Shown here: positions 1 to 6,642 of the stretch, piece by piece
Layout of the letters: each line of letters starts with the position of its first letter
Position numbering within the stretch: position 1 is the stretch's first letter
Origin: Betaproteobacteria bacterium
GTDB taxonomy: Bacteria > Pseudomonadota > Gammaproteobacteria > Burkholderiales > Burkholderiaceae_D
DNA: 14,391 bases
Direction: 5' to 3'
Assembly: GCA_015655165.1 (NCBI GenBank)
Contig: JAATFN010000144.1
Span: forward strand, 1-14,391
Program-made: the position numbers and the translations under genes
Notes under the pieces: generated by a model
Databases searched by the model: none
The model's input: the letters and a program-made list of their open reading frames with translations, nothing else
What the model was told of the DNA's origin: nothing

Positions 1-453
1 ATCGCAGGAGAGAATGAAGACGCTGCGCGATTGAACCTATTACGCATTGCACGCGAAGAAGGTATGTCTGCAGTAGCCAAACAATGGATTCCAGCAGTAC
101 TTGGTACTGGCAATGTCAACGATACGACATTAGTACGCGAGCTCATGGAAATGATTGTTCGTCAAACACCTGAATCCCTTGCACGTCATATCACAGCAGG
201 TAGACAGCGGCCTGATTCCACTGAACAACTAGCAACAATCTCGTGCCCTGTTCTATTAATCGCAGGTTCCGATGATGTGCTACGACCACCATCGTCACTA
301 AAAATGATGCATGCAGCAATACCCAAATCCCAGTTTTTGATTGCACAGGGTGCAGGCCACATGGTGCCAATGGAAGCAGCCTCACTTATTAACAACAACA
401 TCAGGAACTGGCTTCAAAGTGCGATTCAATCTACTTATCGTAACCTAGCATAA
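1..453 (+). CDS. alpha/beta hydrolase, C-terminal part (5' end cut by window)
   Basis: The reading frame is open from the first base, so the gene begins outside the window; 150 codons remain. The visible part matches the cap and last third of an alpha/beta-hydrolase fold. A strand reading CPVLLIAGSDD (residues 82-92 counted from the window edge) carries the catalytic acid (D91 or D92), and GAGHMVPME holds the catalytic histidine (H120). The nucleophile elbow lies upstream and cannot be seen. Relatives include meta-cleavage C-C hydrolases (MhpC type), enol-lactonases and esterases; these cannot be told apart from this fragment. It is the first visible gene of a plus-strand operon, 17 bp before a VOC protein with a good ribosome binding site. 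Next to a ring hydroxylase, a role in hydrolysing a ring-cleavage or lactone intermediate is plausible, but this is inference. Confidence 0.85.
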   Translation: MAGENEDAARLNLLRIAREEGMSAVAKQWIPAVLGTGNVNDTTLVRELMEMIVRQTPESLARHITAGRQRPDSTEQLATISCPVLLIAGSDDVLRPPSSLKMMHAAIPKSQFLIAQGAGHMVPMEAASLINNNIRNWLQSAIQSTYRNLA

Positions 454-470
454 ATAAAGAGGAGAACAAC

Positions 471-1088
471 ATGGGATTATCATCCACCAATGCCACCCCC
501 GAGCACATTATTGTCCGTCGCGCCAGTAATCGCGTCGGTCAATTGCACCATCATGCTTTTATGTCCCGAGATATGGAAGCAACCAGGCACTTTTACGAAG
601 ATATACTGGAGTTGCCCCTGATAGGGACATGGGTAGAACGTGTCAACCCAGTTACAGGACAACCTGACAACTATGTCCATACATTTTTCGAATTATCAGA
701 TGGAAGTTGTCTGGCGTTCTTCCAATTCAAATCCAATCAATCCTCATTCGAACAATCTGTTAACAAGTTCACAGATGTCAATCCATTCGCACATCACATT
801 GCATTGACCGTAGATGGTATAGAAAGTGTCCAGTATTTCAAAGCTCGCTTAACTGATGCAGGCATTTCTGCATTCGAGACCGATCATGGCTATTGCTATT
901 CTATCTATTTCCATGACCCAAATGGCATGCAAGTGGAATTGACCACCCACGTTCCACAAACAAGGGAAATGATGGATAGTGCTGCGGCCACAGCGCACGA
1001 AACATTGCTCAAGTGGAGAGAAGAAGAAGATTTGGCTGGAAACAATACGCACCGCGGAACTGGTTGGAAACCTGCAAGCGCTATATAA
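471..1088 (+). CDS. VOC (glyoxalase/extradiol dioxygenase-fold) metalloprotein
   Basis: A 205-residue single-unit protein of the vicinal oxygen chelate superfamily, made of two beta-alpha-beta-beta-beta modules. The first module starts at LHHHAF (25-30) and continues into a DMEATRHFYEDIL helix. The second starts at AHHIALTV and ends DPNGMQVELTTH. The expected metal ligands are H27, H109 and E156. Y146 lies ten residues before E156, the same spacing as the catalytic tyrosine and glutamate ligand of type I extradiol dioxygenases. No histidine sits 14-15 residues before H109, where those enzymes keep their acid-base histidine. A ring-cleaving dioxygenase, isomerase or lyase are all possible. The ATG at 471 follows GGAG (461-464) by six bases, which fixes the start. 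The C-terminal 40 residues are polar and look like an extra tail. Confidence 0.85.
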   Translation: MGLSSTNATPEHIIVRRASNRVGQLHHHAFMSRDMEATRHFYEDILELPLIGTWVERVNPVTGQPDNYVHTFFELSDGSCLAFFQFKSNQSSFEQSVNKFTDVNPFAHHIALTVDGIESVQYFKARLTDAGISAFETDHGYCYSIYFHDPNGMQVELTTHVPQTREMMDSAAATAHETLLKWREEEDLAGNNTHRGTGWKPASAI

Positions 1089-1120
1089 AAGAAAGTGCTG
1101 TTGTTCAGCTAAAATAAAAA

Positions 1121-1124
1121 GGAG
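1121..1124 (+). promoter_or_regulatory. ribosome binding site deciding a TTG start
   Basis: GGAG sits six bases before the TTG at 1131. An in-frame stop (TAA) at 1110-1112 rules out any start further upstream. The first in-frame ATG lies after the FAD-binding glycine motif, so TTG is the only start that gives a complete protein. Confidence 0.8.
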
Positions 1125-1130
1125 ACGACA

Positions 1131-2774
1131 TTGAAATTAAATCAAGAAGTATTAATTGTAGGTGGCGGGCCATCTGGCCTCATTCTGGCAAACGAGCTTT
1201 TACGCAGACGTGTGCCAGTCCGTGTTATTGAAAAACGACCAGGCCCATCCCACACAACCCGCGCAATGACGGTACATGCCCGATCAATGGAAATGTTTGA
1301 ACATATGGGGCTGGCACATCGTCTAGAAGAAGTTTGCCTCGAGTGCCCAGGTAATATCTACCATTTTCCCCACCTAGAAGAAAAAGATCAACCGCGTACC
1401 GACTACCGTACTTTACCAACAAGATTTGCGTTTTATTACAAAATTAACCAAAACGATTTCGAGCAGGTACTGCGTGAACATCTCTTTTCCCAGTATAGTT
1501 TACGACCGGAGTATCACACCGAACTTGTTGGTTTGATTCAAATCGGTGATTATGTAGAAGCGACTATCCGTATGCCAAATGGTACAGAAGAGCGATTGCT
1601 ATACCCATGGGCCGTCGGTTGTGATGGTGTACGTAGTTTCGTGCGTGAAGCTGCAGGAATCACATTCCCCGGAGATGACGTAGCGGCGATGGCAATGATG
1701 GATGTACAACTTGAGCATGTCACATTTGATGATCGTTGGATGAATTATTACTTCGACAAAGATCTCTTTATGAATTGTACCAAACTGCCCGGCAAAAACT
1801 GGCGCATATACATGAGTGAACCCACTGGAGATTATGTTTTTGCCAAAGACCAAAGAAAGGCATTTCAGGAAGTTGCCGACCGCTTAAAAATCGGATTTAC
1901 CATCGGTGAACCGGAATGGGCAACGACTTGGCAAATTCGAAACAATATTGCCGAACGGTATCGCAATGGACACGCAATGATCTGTGGTGATGCCAGTCAT
2001 GTTCATTCACCTTCCGGTGGGCAAGGTATGAATGGTTGCATGCAAGATGCGTTTAACCTCGGCTGGAAACTGGCATCTGTATGGCATCGACAATCAGAGG
2101 AAAGTATTCTGGATAGCTATGAACGGGAAAGAAAACCGATTGGTGAACAGATCAGTCAGGGTGCGATGGCTACCCATGAAATCGTGATGGGATTCGGCAT
2201 AGATCCTAAGGAGCGATACCATCTTACGCAAGAAGAAGGATGGGAAGAAAGAACAACACATTTAGTTTCAGGTTTGTCACATAACTATGCACAAGTAGTC
2301 AAGATTCCTTCCGGGCTTTCTGTTGTGTCTGGTCCCCAAGCCGGAGAACGCGCTCCTGACGCCATGCTCGTTGAAGAACCACGCAAGCGCCTATATGATG
2401 TACTTCGTCATCCCGGTTTTAGCTTACTGATCGTACCAGGTAGTAATCGAGATAGCGATTTAGCATTTGCCCGTCAAGTTAAAGCGAAGATTAATGAACA
2501 ATTCCCAGATTGCGTCGAGACTGTCCTTATCTCAGAGCATAGTGACCACACATTTGATGCTGATCACTATGTGTCAGACGATGTAAAGGAATTTGCAGAC
2601 CGGTACAAGATACAAAAAGAAGGACGGTTCATTATCGTGAGGCCTGATATCTATATTGGTATGACTTGCTTGCCAAAAGAAGCTGATTCATTAGTTGATT
2701 ATTTACAGCAATGGTTCCATTCGGCAAACGCTGCCGTATCTACTGAAAACCGTTTGGAACTAGTGAACGCCTAG
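1131..2774 (+). CDS. FAD-dependent aromatic hydroxylase (PheA/TfdB/MhpA-type monooxygenase)
   Basis: This 547-residue flavoprotein should hydroxylate an aromatic or related ring with NAD(P)H and O2 in the cytoplasm. The N-terminal Rossmann motif is GGGPSG (11-16), with E34 at the end of the second strand placed to bind the FAD ribose. The DG motif is GCDG (163-166). The GD motif is CGDASHVHSPSGGQGMN (285-301), followed by the long helix QDAFNLGWKLA. Residues from about 390 to 530 fit the thioredoxin-like C-terminal domain of the phenol hydroxylase subgroup. The length is normal for this subgroup. Translation starts at TTG with a strong ribosome binding site. It sits 42 bp after the first VOC gene and 10 bp before the second, so it is co-transcribed with them. 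The family call is firm; the substrate (phenol, hydroxyphenylpropionate, resorcinol or a heterocycle) cannot be told. Confidence 0.92.
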   Translation: MKLNQEVLIVGGGPSGLILANELLRRRVPVRVIEKRPGPSHTTRAMTVHARSMEMFEHMGLAHRLEEVCLECPGNIYHFPHLEEKDQPRTDYRTLPTRFAFYYKINQNDFEQVLREHLFSQYSLRPEYHTELVGLIQIGDYVEATIRMPNGTEERLLYPWAVGCDGVRSFVREAAGITFPGDDVAAMAMMDVQLEHVTFDDRWMNYYFDKDLFMNCTKLPGKNWRIYMSEPTGDYVFAKDQRKAFQEVADRLKIGFTIGEPEWATTWQIRNNIAERYRNGHAMICGDASHVHSPSGGQGMNGCMQDAFNLGWKLASVWHRQSEESILDSYERERKPIGEQISQGAMATHEIVMGFGIDPKERYHLTQEEGWEERTTHLVSGLSHNYAQVVKIPSGLSVVSGPQAGERAPDAMLVEEPRKRLYDVLRHPGFSLLIVPGSNRDSDLAFARQVKAKINEQFPDCVETVLISEHSDHTFDADHYVSDDVKEFADRYKIQKEGRFIIVRPDIYIGMTCLPKEADSLVDYLQQWFHSANAAVSTENRLELVNA

Positions 2775-2784
2775 CAAAATTGAC

Positions 2785-3183
2785 ATGCAGATCCTCAACA
2801 TATTGGTAAGAACTTATACATCTATCGCTAATTTTGAGCAACAAGTAGATTTTTACGAGCATCTTCTCAATGAGAAAACAAGACTACGTATTGAACCTGT
2901 CATGGGGAAACTACGTATTGCCCAGATTGCGTCAATGTTAGTGATTGGTAGCACACCTGACATATTTGAATTAGTTGGTCACGTGAGAGCAGCTTACCTG
3001 GTTGAGGATCTGGATGCTTACATTCGCCAACTTCCTGAACTTGGAGCAGAAATTCTCATTCCTTGTTCAGGGGATGATCGTGCACAGTTTATGATCGTAA
3101 AACATCCGGACGGTCTGATTGTTGAGTATGTCGAACACGCAACAAAAAATCCTTTGGACAGAATGCTCCAGGTTTCTCCATGA
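2785..3183 (+). CDS. VOC family protein without canonical metal histidines
   Basis: A 132-residue VOC-fold protein with the usual order: strand ILNILVR, helix ANFEQQVDFYEHLL, second strand AAYLVEDLDAYIRQL and closing KHPDGLIVEYVEH. At the three metal positions, aligned by eye, it has N5, R68 and E114, so only the glutamate is kept. That makes a metal-dependent dioxygenase or glyoxalase reaction unlikely; a binding, isomerase or accessory role is possible. It begins ten bases after the hydroxylase stop with no clear ribosome binding site, so its translation probably depends on coupling to the hydroxylase. It is the last gene of the visible operon and converges on the LysR gene. No convincing terminator was found in the 169 bp between them. 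Confidence 0.8.
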   Translation: MQILNILVRTYTSIANFEQQVDFYEHLLNEKTRLRIEPVMGKLRIAQIASMLVIGSTPDIFELVGHVRAAYLVEDLDAYIRQLPELGAEILIPCSGDDRAQFMIVKHPDGLIVEYVEHATKNPLDRMLQVSP

Positions 3184-3352
3184 AGCTATTTGTTTAAGAA
3201 GGACAAACACGATTCAGTACATTTTTATGGATGTCATTTGGAGACGCGGCGTGTCGACAAACTCAATCTTTTTTGACAACATATGGTGTCATTCTGTCGC
3301 AAAATACGCAACACCTTCAGGATGACGTTTAAAAATACGTAACCATGCTACA

Positions 3353-4234
3353 TTACGGCAAATCAAGTATTCGACGTACCGATTTTGCAAACTCCCTACT
3401 TCCTTCGTCTTTCGCACCGCCACGTGGCCACATTAAACCTGGTGTACGAATTGGCGTAGGACTTTCCAGAGGGATGACACTTAATCCATTCGATTCGGCA
3501 ATGGCATTTTTACCTACAATGCCAGCAAGATCGGTATGACGAATTAATTCAAGCATGGGTGCAATCGAACTCAATTCAACGGCAACATGCGGAATCGCGC
3601 CAACCGACCGGAAACATTCATCTAGCATATGTCGGGTTGAATAGACTTCTGGTAACAGTGTCATTTTCCTTTTATGTAACTCAACCATGCGTACGCGTTT
3701 ACGTGTTGCCAGCGAATGCTTGTTTGATACAACTAAAACCATCTCTTCATTAAATAGTGGTTCAAACCAAAGATCTTTTTCTTGATTTGGCCTATATGCG
3801 ACACCAAGATCAAGCTCACCTTCCTTTAGCAAGCGAACAATCTCTCCTTGAGGTAACTCATTGGCTAATACATTGATGTTTGGGAAACGTTCTAAAAAAG
3901 CCGAAATACAATGCGGAATCAGAAAAGTCATAAAACTATGTGTCGCACCAATGCGAACCTGTCCTTTGATTGCCTGTGGTTCAAACTGTAGATTATTAAT
4001 CGCACTATCAATTTGATCCAAAGCTGGCAATATCTGCCTAAGAAAAGAATCGCCAAACTCGGTCAGGGCTACACGCTTACCAATTCTGTTAAATAGTTGC
4101 ACCTCAAGCTCATCTTCTAACTGCTTGATTTGATGAGACAGTGTGGACTGCGTTACATGACATTTTTCTGCTGCACGCGTGAAATTCAATGTCTCTGCCA
4201 GTGCAGCGAAATAACGTATATGCCTTAATTCCAT
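3353..4234 (-). CDS. LysR-family transcriptional regulator
   Basis: A 293-residue regulator of full family length. The N-terminal winged helix-turn-helix covers residues 1-60: MELRHIRYFAALAETLNFTR leads into AAEKCHVTQSTLSHQIKQLE, then LFNRIGKRVALTEFG. The effector-binding domain (about 90-290) carries IGATHSFMTFLIPHCISAFL and GELDLGVAYRP, which resemble CynR-like LysR proteins. The start is the ATG at 4234; only a weak AAAGAA lies before it. The gene is divergent from the lyase/CoA-transferase pair across a 250-bp region rich in repeats, the classic LysR layout. It also lies just downstream of the hydroxylase operon, so it may control both. LysR proteins usually activate the divergent operon when a pathway intermediate binds; that role is inferred from position. 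Confidence 0.93.
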   Translation of the reverse strand: MELRHIRYFAALAETLNFTRAAEKCHVTQSTLSHQIKQLEDELEVQLFNRIGKRVALTEFGDSFLRQILPALDQIDSAINNLQFEPQAIKGQVRIGATHSFMTFLIPHCISAFLERFPNINVLANELPQGEIVRLLKEGELDLGVAYRPNQEKDLWFEPLFNEEMVLVVSNKHSLATRKRVRMVELHKRKMTLLPEVYSTRHMLDECFRSVGAIPHVAVELSSIAPMLELIRHTDLAGIVGKNAIAESNGLSVIPLESPTPIRTPGLMWPRGGAKDEGSREFAKSVRRILDLP

Positions 4235-4270
4235 AATGATTCTTTATTGACAGTATCTATTGTTGAAATT

Positions 4271-4298
4271 GGAATCTATCACTTTTAACGCTGATTGT
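4271..4298. repeat. 28-bp direct repeat, copy 1 (LysR/operon control region)
   Basis: This copy matches the one at 4371-4398 at 24 of 28 positions in the same orientation, exactly 100 bp apart. Both contain ATCTATCA followed by TTTTAAC and end in ATTGT. A further ATCTATCA occurs at 4355-4362. The placement in a divergent promoter region suggests regulator binding sites; this is inference. Confidence 0.7.
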
Positions 4299-4312
4299 TG
4301 CATGAAATAATC

Positions 4313-4330
4313 ATTACATTGTGATGTAAT
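4313..4330. promoter_or_regulatory. inverted repeat, candidate operator (7-bp arms)
   Basis: ATTACAT, spacer TGTG, ATGTAAT: perfect seven-base arms with a four-base spacer, near the middle of the divergent region and between the two 28-bp repeats. The size and symmetry suit a dimeric regulator such as the neighbouring LysR protein. The symmetric T and A are 12 bases apart rather than the textbook 11. Confidence 0.5.
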
Positions 4331-4370
4331 AACGCTCCTCATTCTATCGATGACATCTATCATTAATATT

Positions 4371-4398
4371 GAAATCTATCATTTTTAACTCTCATTGT
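4371..4398. repeat. 28-bp direct repeat, copy 2 (LysR/operon control region)
   Basis: Second copy of the repeat at 4271-4298 (differences at repeat positions 2, 12, 20 and 23). It ends 86 bp before the lyase start codon, close to where a LysR activation site or the -35 region would lie. No confident -35/-10 pair could be assigned here. Confidence 0.7.
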
Positions 4399-4428
4399 AG
4401 TCCTGTAATCTTGGTACTGGCAGCAATA

Positions 4429-4444
4429 GCATACTGTGGTATGC
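4429..4444. promoter_or_regulatory. inverted repeat close to operon start
   Basis: GCATAC, spacer TGTG, GTATGC: perfect six-base arms, with the same TGTG spacer as the dyad at 4313-4330. It ends 40 bp before the lyase start codon, so it may overlap the promoter as an operator or form a hairpin in the 5' leader. The role is not proven by sequence. Confidence 0.4.
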
Positions 4445-4484
4445 GAGCCAATTGCATCACACCAATTATTAAGAGAGACACCAC

Positions 4485-5291
4485 ATGAAGATAGGAAAAA
4501 CCACCGAGCCATACACAGCCATATGCACATCTAACGAACACACAATCGTTGTGCGTGGATATGATCTTTGCGAAGATGTCATTGGCCAGATGAGCTTCAC
4601 ATCTTACTTTTATCTTTTATTGACCGGCCAAAAAGCCTCGCCTTCTGCACTTGCCGTACTTGATGCCACACTAGTAGCAATTGCCGAACACGGCTTCGTA
4701 CCAAGTGTTCAAGCTGCAAGAATGACATTCTCTGCTTCTCCAGATGCCATGCAAGGTGCCGTGGCCGCAGGACTTTTGGGGTGTGGCTCAGTCATCCTGG
4801 GGGCCGCAGAACAAGCAGGACAGCTATTTGAACATGTACGTCAAAAACAAACAGATCTGGGTATATCCATAGAGCAAGCGGCCATCGATGTACTGCGCGA
4901 ATTCCGAAAAGACAAGCGTCCTATTCCTGGTTATGGTCATCCGTTACACAAAGATCGCGACCCCCGTGTTGCTGCACTTTTCTCGGTCTCCCAAACCTCT
5001 GGTGCTAACCAGACCTATATTGCCATCGCTGAAGCAATAGAACGTGTGATTCCAGATGTCGTTGGAAAAAACTTGCGCATGAATGTCTCTGCTGCCATTC
5101 CTGCTGTTTTACTGGGAGCAGGTTATCCGATCGAGGCACTGCGCGGCATTCCTATTTTGGCTCGCTGTGCAGGATTGATTGCTCACTTGTTTGAAGAAAT
5201 GAACAATCCTGTTGGTTTTGCGCTGTCTTATCAGGCAAGTCAAGACACAAAATATACCGGGAATCTGCCTGCCAACTTTAATGCAGCATGA
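4485..5291 (+). CDS. citrate synthase-fold protein, citryl-CoA lyase-like
   Basis: A 268-residue protein similar to the shorter citrate-synthase-fold proteins annotated as citryl-CoA lyase. Characterised members split citryl-CoA or similar acyl-CoA into acetyl-CoA and an oxo-acid. The best signature is PGYGHPLHKDRDPR (148-161), where H152 matches the oxaloacetate-binding histidine of citrate synthase. IAEHGFVPS (66-74) and ARCAGLIAHLFEE match other conserved helices. By-eye alignment puts I104 where citrate synthase has its CoA-enolising histidine, and S202 where it has the catalytic aspartate, so the reaction is uncertain. The start codon ATG has an AGAGA-type site upstream. The stop overlaps a possible ATG of the CoA-transferase gene (ATGA), showing coupling. 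The pairing suggests the transferase makes the acyl-CoA this protein acts on. The fold is sure; the activity is not. Confidence 0.85.
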   Translation: MKIGKTTEPYTAICTSNEHTIVVRGYDLCEDVIGQMSFTSYFYLLLTGQKASPSALAVLDATLVAIAEHGFVPSVQAARMTFSASPDAMQGAVAAGLLGCGSVILGAAEQAGQLFEHVRQKQTDLGISIEQAAIDVLREFRKDKRPIPGYGHPLHKDRDPRVAALFSVSQTSGANQTYIAIAEAIERVIPDVVGKNLRMNVSAAIPAVLLGAGYPIEALRGIPILARCAGLIAHLFEEMNNPVGFALSYQASQDTKYTGNLPANFNAA

Positions 5292-5312
5292 AACATCAAC
5301 TATCCGTCAAGC

Positions 5313-5317
5313 AGGAG
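5313..5317 (+). promoter_or_regulatory. ribosome binding site deciding the CoA-transferase start
   Basis: AGGAG lies nine bases before the ATG at 5327. The alternative in-frame ATG at 5288, which overlaps the previous stop as ATGA, has no such site. Starting at 5327 gives MIKVLEGVRVIEQG, the usual beginning of this family; the 13 extra residues look like leader. Confidence 0.6.
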
Positions 5318-5326
5318 TCTGCCCCA

Positions 5327-6460
5327 ATGATTAAAGTACTCGAAGGTGTTCGCGTGATCGAACAAGGCACGTTTATTACCGGCCCTAACGCTGGGATGCT
5401 TTTGGCAGATCTGGGCGCCGAAGTCATTAAAATTGAACAACCTGAAAATGGCGATCCTTTCCGTGCTTTTAATGGCGGTCTATACAGTCCACATTTCCAG
5501 ACATATAACAGAAACAAACGTAGTGCGACACTAAACACCAAAGCACCGGAAGATCTTGCCGTCTTTGATCAGTTGATCCAGGAAGCCGATGTCTATATTC
5601 AAAATTTCCGTCCAGGTGCTGCAGAGCGGCTTGGCGCCGGCCAAGAGCGTCTACGTGCGCTCAACCCACGCTTGATTTACTGTGCAATAAGTGGTTTTGG
5701 GCAAGATGGACCTGCTGCAAAAAGACCTGCTTACGATACGGTGGCACAAGCAGCCAGTGGTTTCCTAAATCTGCTCATCAATCCAGCCAATCCTCGTGTT
5801 GTCGGCCCGGCATTAGCTGATGCCATCACTGGTTTTTATGCCGCATATGGCATATTAGGAGCATTGTATGAACGCAATCAGACTGGCTTGGGCCGTCTTG
5901 TGGAAGTGTCGATGTTAGAATCAATGTGTCACTTTAATCTCGATGCATTTACACACTACTTCTCGGAAGGTGAAGTAATGAACGCATACAGTCGGCCAAG
6001 TGTTTCACAATCTTATGTCGTACGCTGCAGCGACAACAAATGGATAGCATTGCACATGTCATCTCCAGAAAAATTTTGGCAAGGACTTGCCAACGCAATT
6101 GACAAACCAAACCTTTTCCAAGATGCACGATTTTCAGATCGCGCAGCAAGAATAGCGCATCAGGAAGACATGCTTAAATTATTAGGAGATTGTTTTGCAT
6201 GTCGAACAAGAGATGAATGGTGCATTCGTCTGGCAGATGAAGATGTACCCTATTCACCCATGTATGACAGTAGTGAAGCATTGAAGGATCCACAAGCCTG
6301 CCATCTGCAACTGGAAATTAGCGCTGCACATCCTGACGGCGGTGTATGGAGTACAGTTAGATCACCTGTCACCTTCGATCATGTACGACCGTTATCAGTC
6401 ACTGCACCGCCCAAGCTGGGTGAATACAATCATGAGCTGCGTACCAAGTTTAAACGCTGA
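5327..6460 (+). CDS. CaiB/BaiF (class III) CoA-transferase
   Basis: This enzyme moves CoA between acyl-CoA and a free carboxylic acid in the cytoplasm through an aspartyl-CoA intermediate. The chain is 377 residues from 5327, or 390 from the alternative ATG at 5288. The N-terminal motif LEGVRVIEQGTFITGPNAGMLL is typical, followed by DLGAEVIKIEQPENGDPFR and NRNKRSATLNT. The catalytic aspartate lies in PALADAITGFYAA (D165 from 5327, D178 from 5288). GRLVEVSMLESM and the C-terminal DNKWIALHMSSPEKFW complete the family pattern, and the length is normal. It is coupled to the citryl-CoA-lyase-like gene, so the likely order is CoA transfer to a dicarboxylic or tricarboxylic acid, then cleavage. Donor and acceptor (succinyl-CoA is common) cannot be read. 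A hairpin 13 bp after the stop probably ends the operon. Confidence 0.92.
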   Translation: MIKVLEGVRVIEQGTFITGPNAGMLLADLGAEVIKIEQPENGDPFRAFNGGLYSPHFQTYNRNKRSATLNTKAPEDLAVFDQLIQEADVYIQNFRPGAAERLGAGQERLRALNPRLIYCAISGFGQDGPAAKRPAYDTVAQAASGFLNLLINPANPRVVGPALADAITGFYAAYGILGALYERNQTGLGRLVEVSMLESMCHFNLDAFTHYFSEGEVMNAYSRPSVSQSYVVRCSDNKWIALHMSSPEKFWQGLANAIDKPNLFQDARFSDRAARIAHQEDMLKLLGDCFACRTRDEWCIRLADEDVPYSPMYDSSEALKDPQACHLQLEISAAHPDGGVWSTVRSPVTFDHVRPLSVTAPPKLGEYNHELRTKFKR

Positions 6461-6472
6461 ATTGTATTCAGG

Positions 6473-6510
6473 TGGACGATACCATCTATTGAAAGTACCG
6501 GTATCGTCCA
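6473..6510 (+). terminator. hairpin after the CoA-transferase gene, likely terminator
   Basis: Perfect 11-bp stem TGGACGATACC / GGTATCGTCCA with a 16-base loop, starting 13 bp after the stop. A T run follows at 6519-6523, eight bases after the stem, which is further than in an ideal intrinsic terminator. Confidence 0.6.
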
Positions 6511-6554
6511 GAAATTGATTTTTCTTCTGATATGCTGATCAAGAATGCCTTTGC

Positions 6555-6630
6555 CATGTAACTCTCACACCCAAAATCAAACTTGGTGTCCGACTTTTTG
6601 GATATGGTCTGGGAATACCGCTTTCTTAAG
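6555..6630 (-). pseudogene. possible remnant of a LysR-type gene 3' end
   Basis: Read on the minus strand, this stretch gives a segment with PKSRTPSLIL that resembles TPIRTPGLMW near the C-terminus of the LysR protein at 3353-4234. At DNA level, 15 of 19 bases match between 6574-6592 and 3430-3448 in the same orientation. The frame is interrupted by an in-frame TAA and has no start. It could be the decayed tail of a second LysR gene or chance similarity. It directly follows the ferritin-like gene on the same strand. Confidence 0.25.
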
Positions 6631-6642
6631 CACTACCTGCAA

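Noticed and set aside
3274..3291. Imperfect palindrome TGACA..TGTCA around CATATG between the VOC and LysR genes, considered as a terminator
   Set aside because: The T run lies before it on the plus strand and on the wrong side for the minus strand, so it fits neither convergent gene.
4235..4484. The direct repeats considered as a CRISPR array or integration site
   Set aside because: Only two full copies exist, spaced 100 bp apart in a divergent promoter, with no cas genes, integrase or tRNA nearby.
1..6460. Catabolic genes considered as a transposon-borne island
   Set aside because: No transposase, terminal inverted repeat or target duplication could be found inside the window; the upstream edge is not visible.
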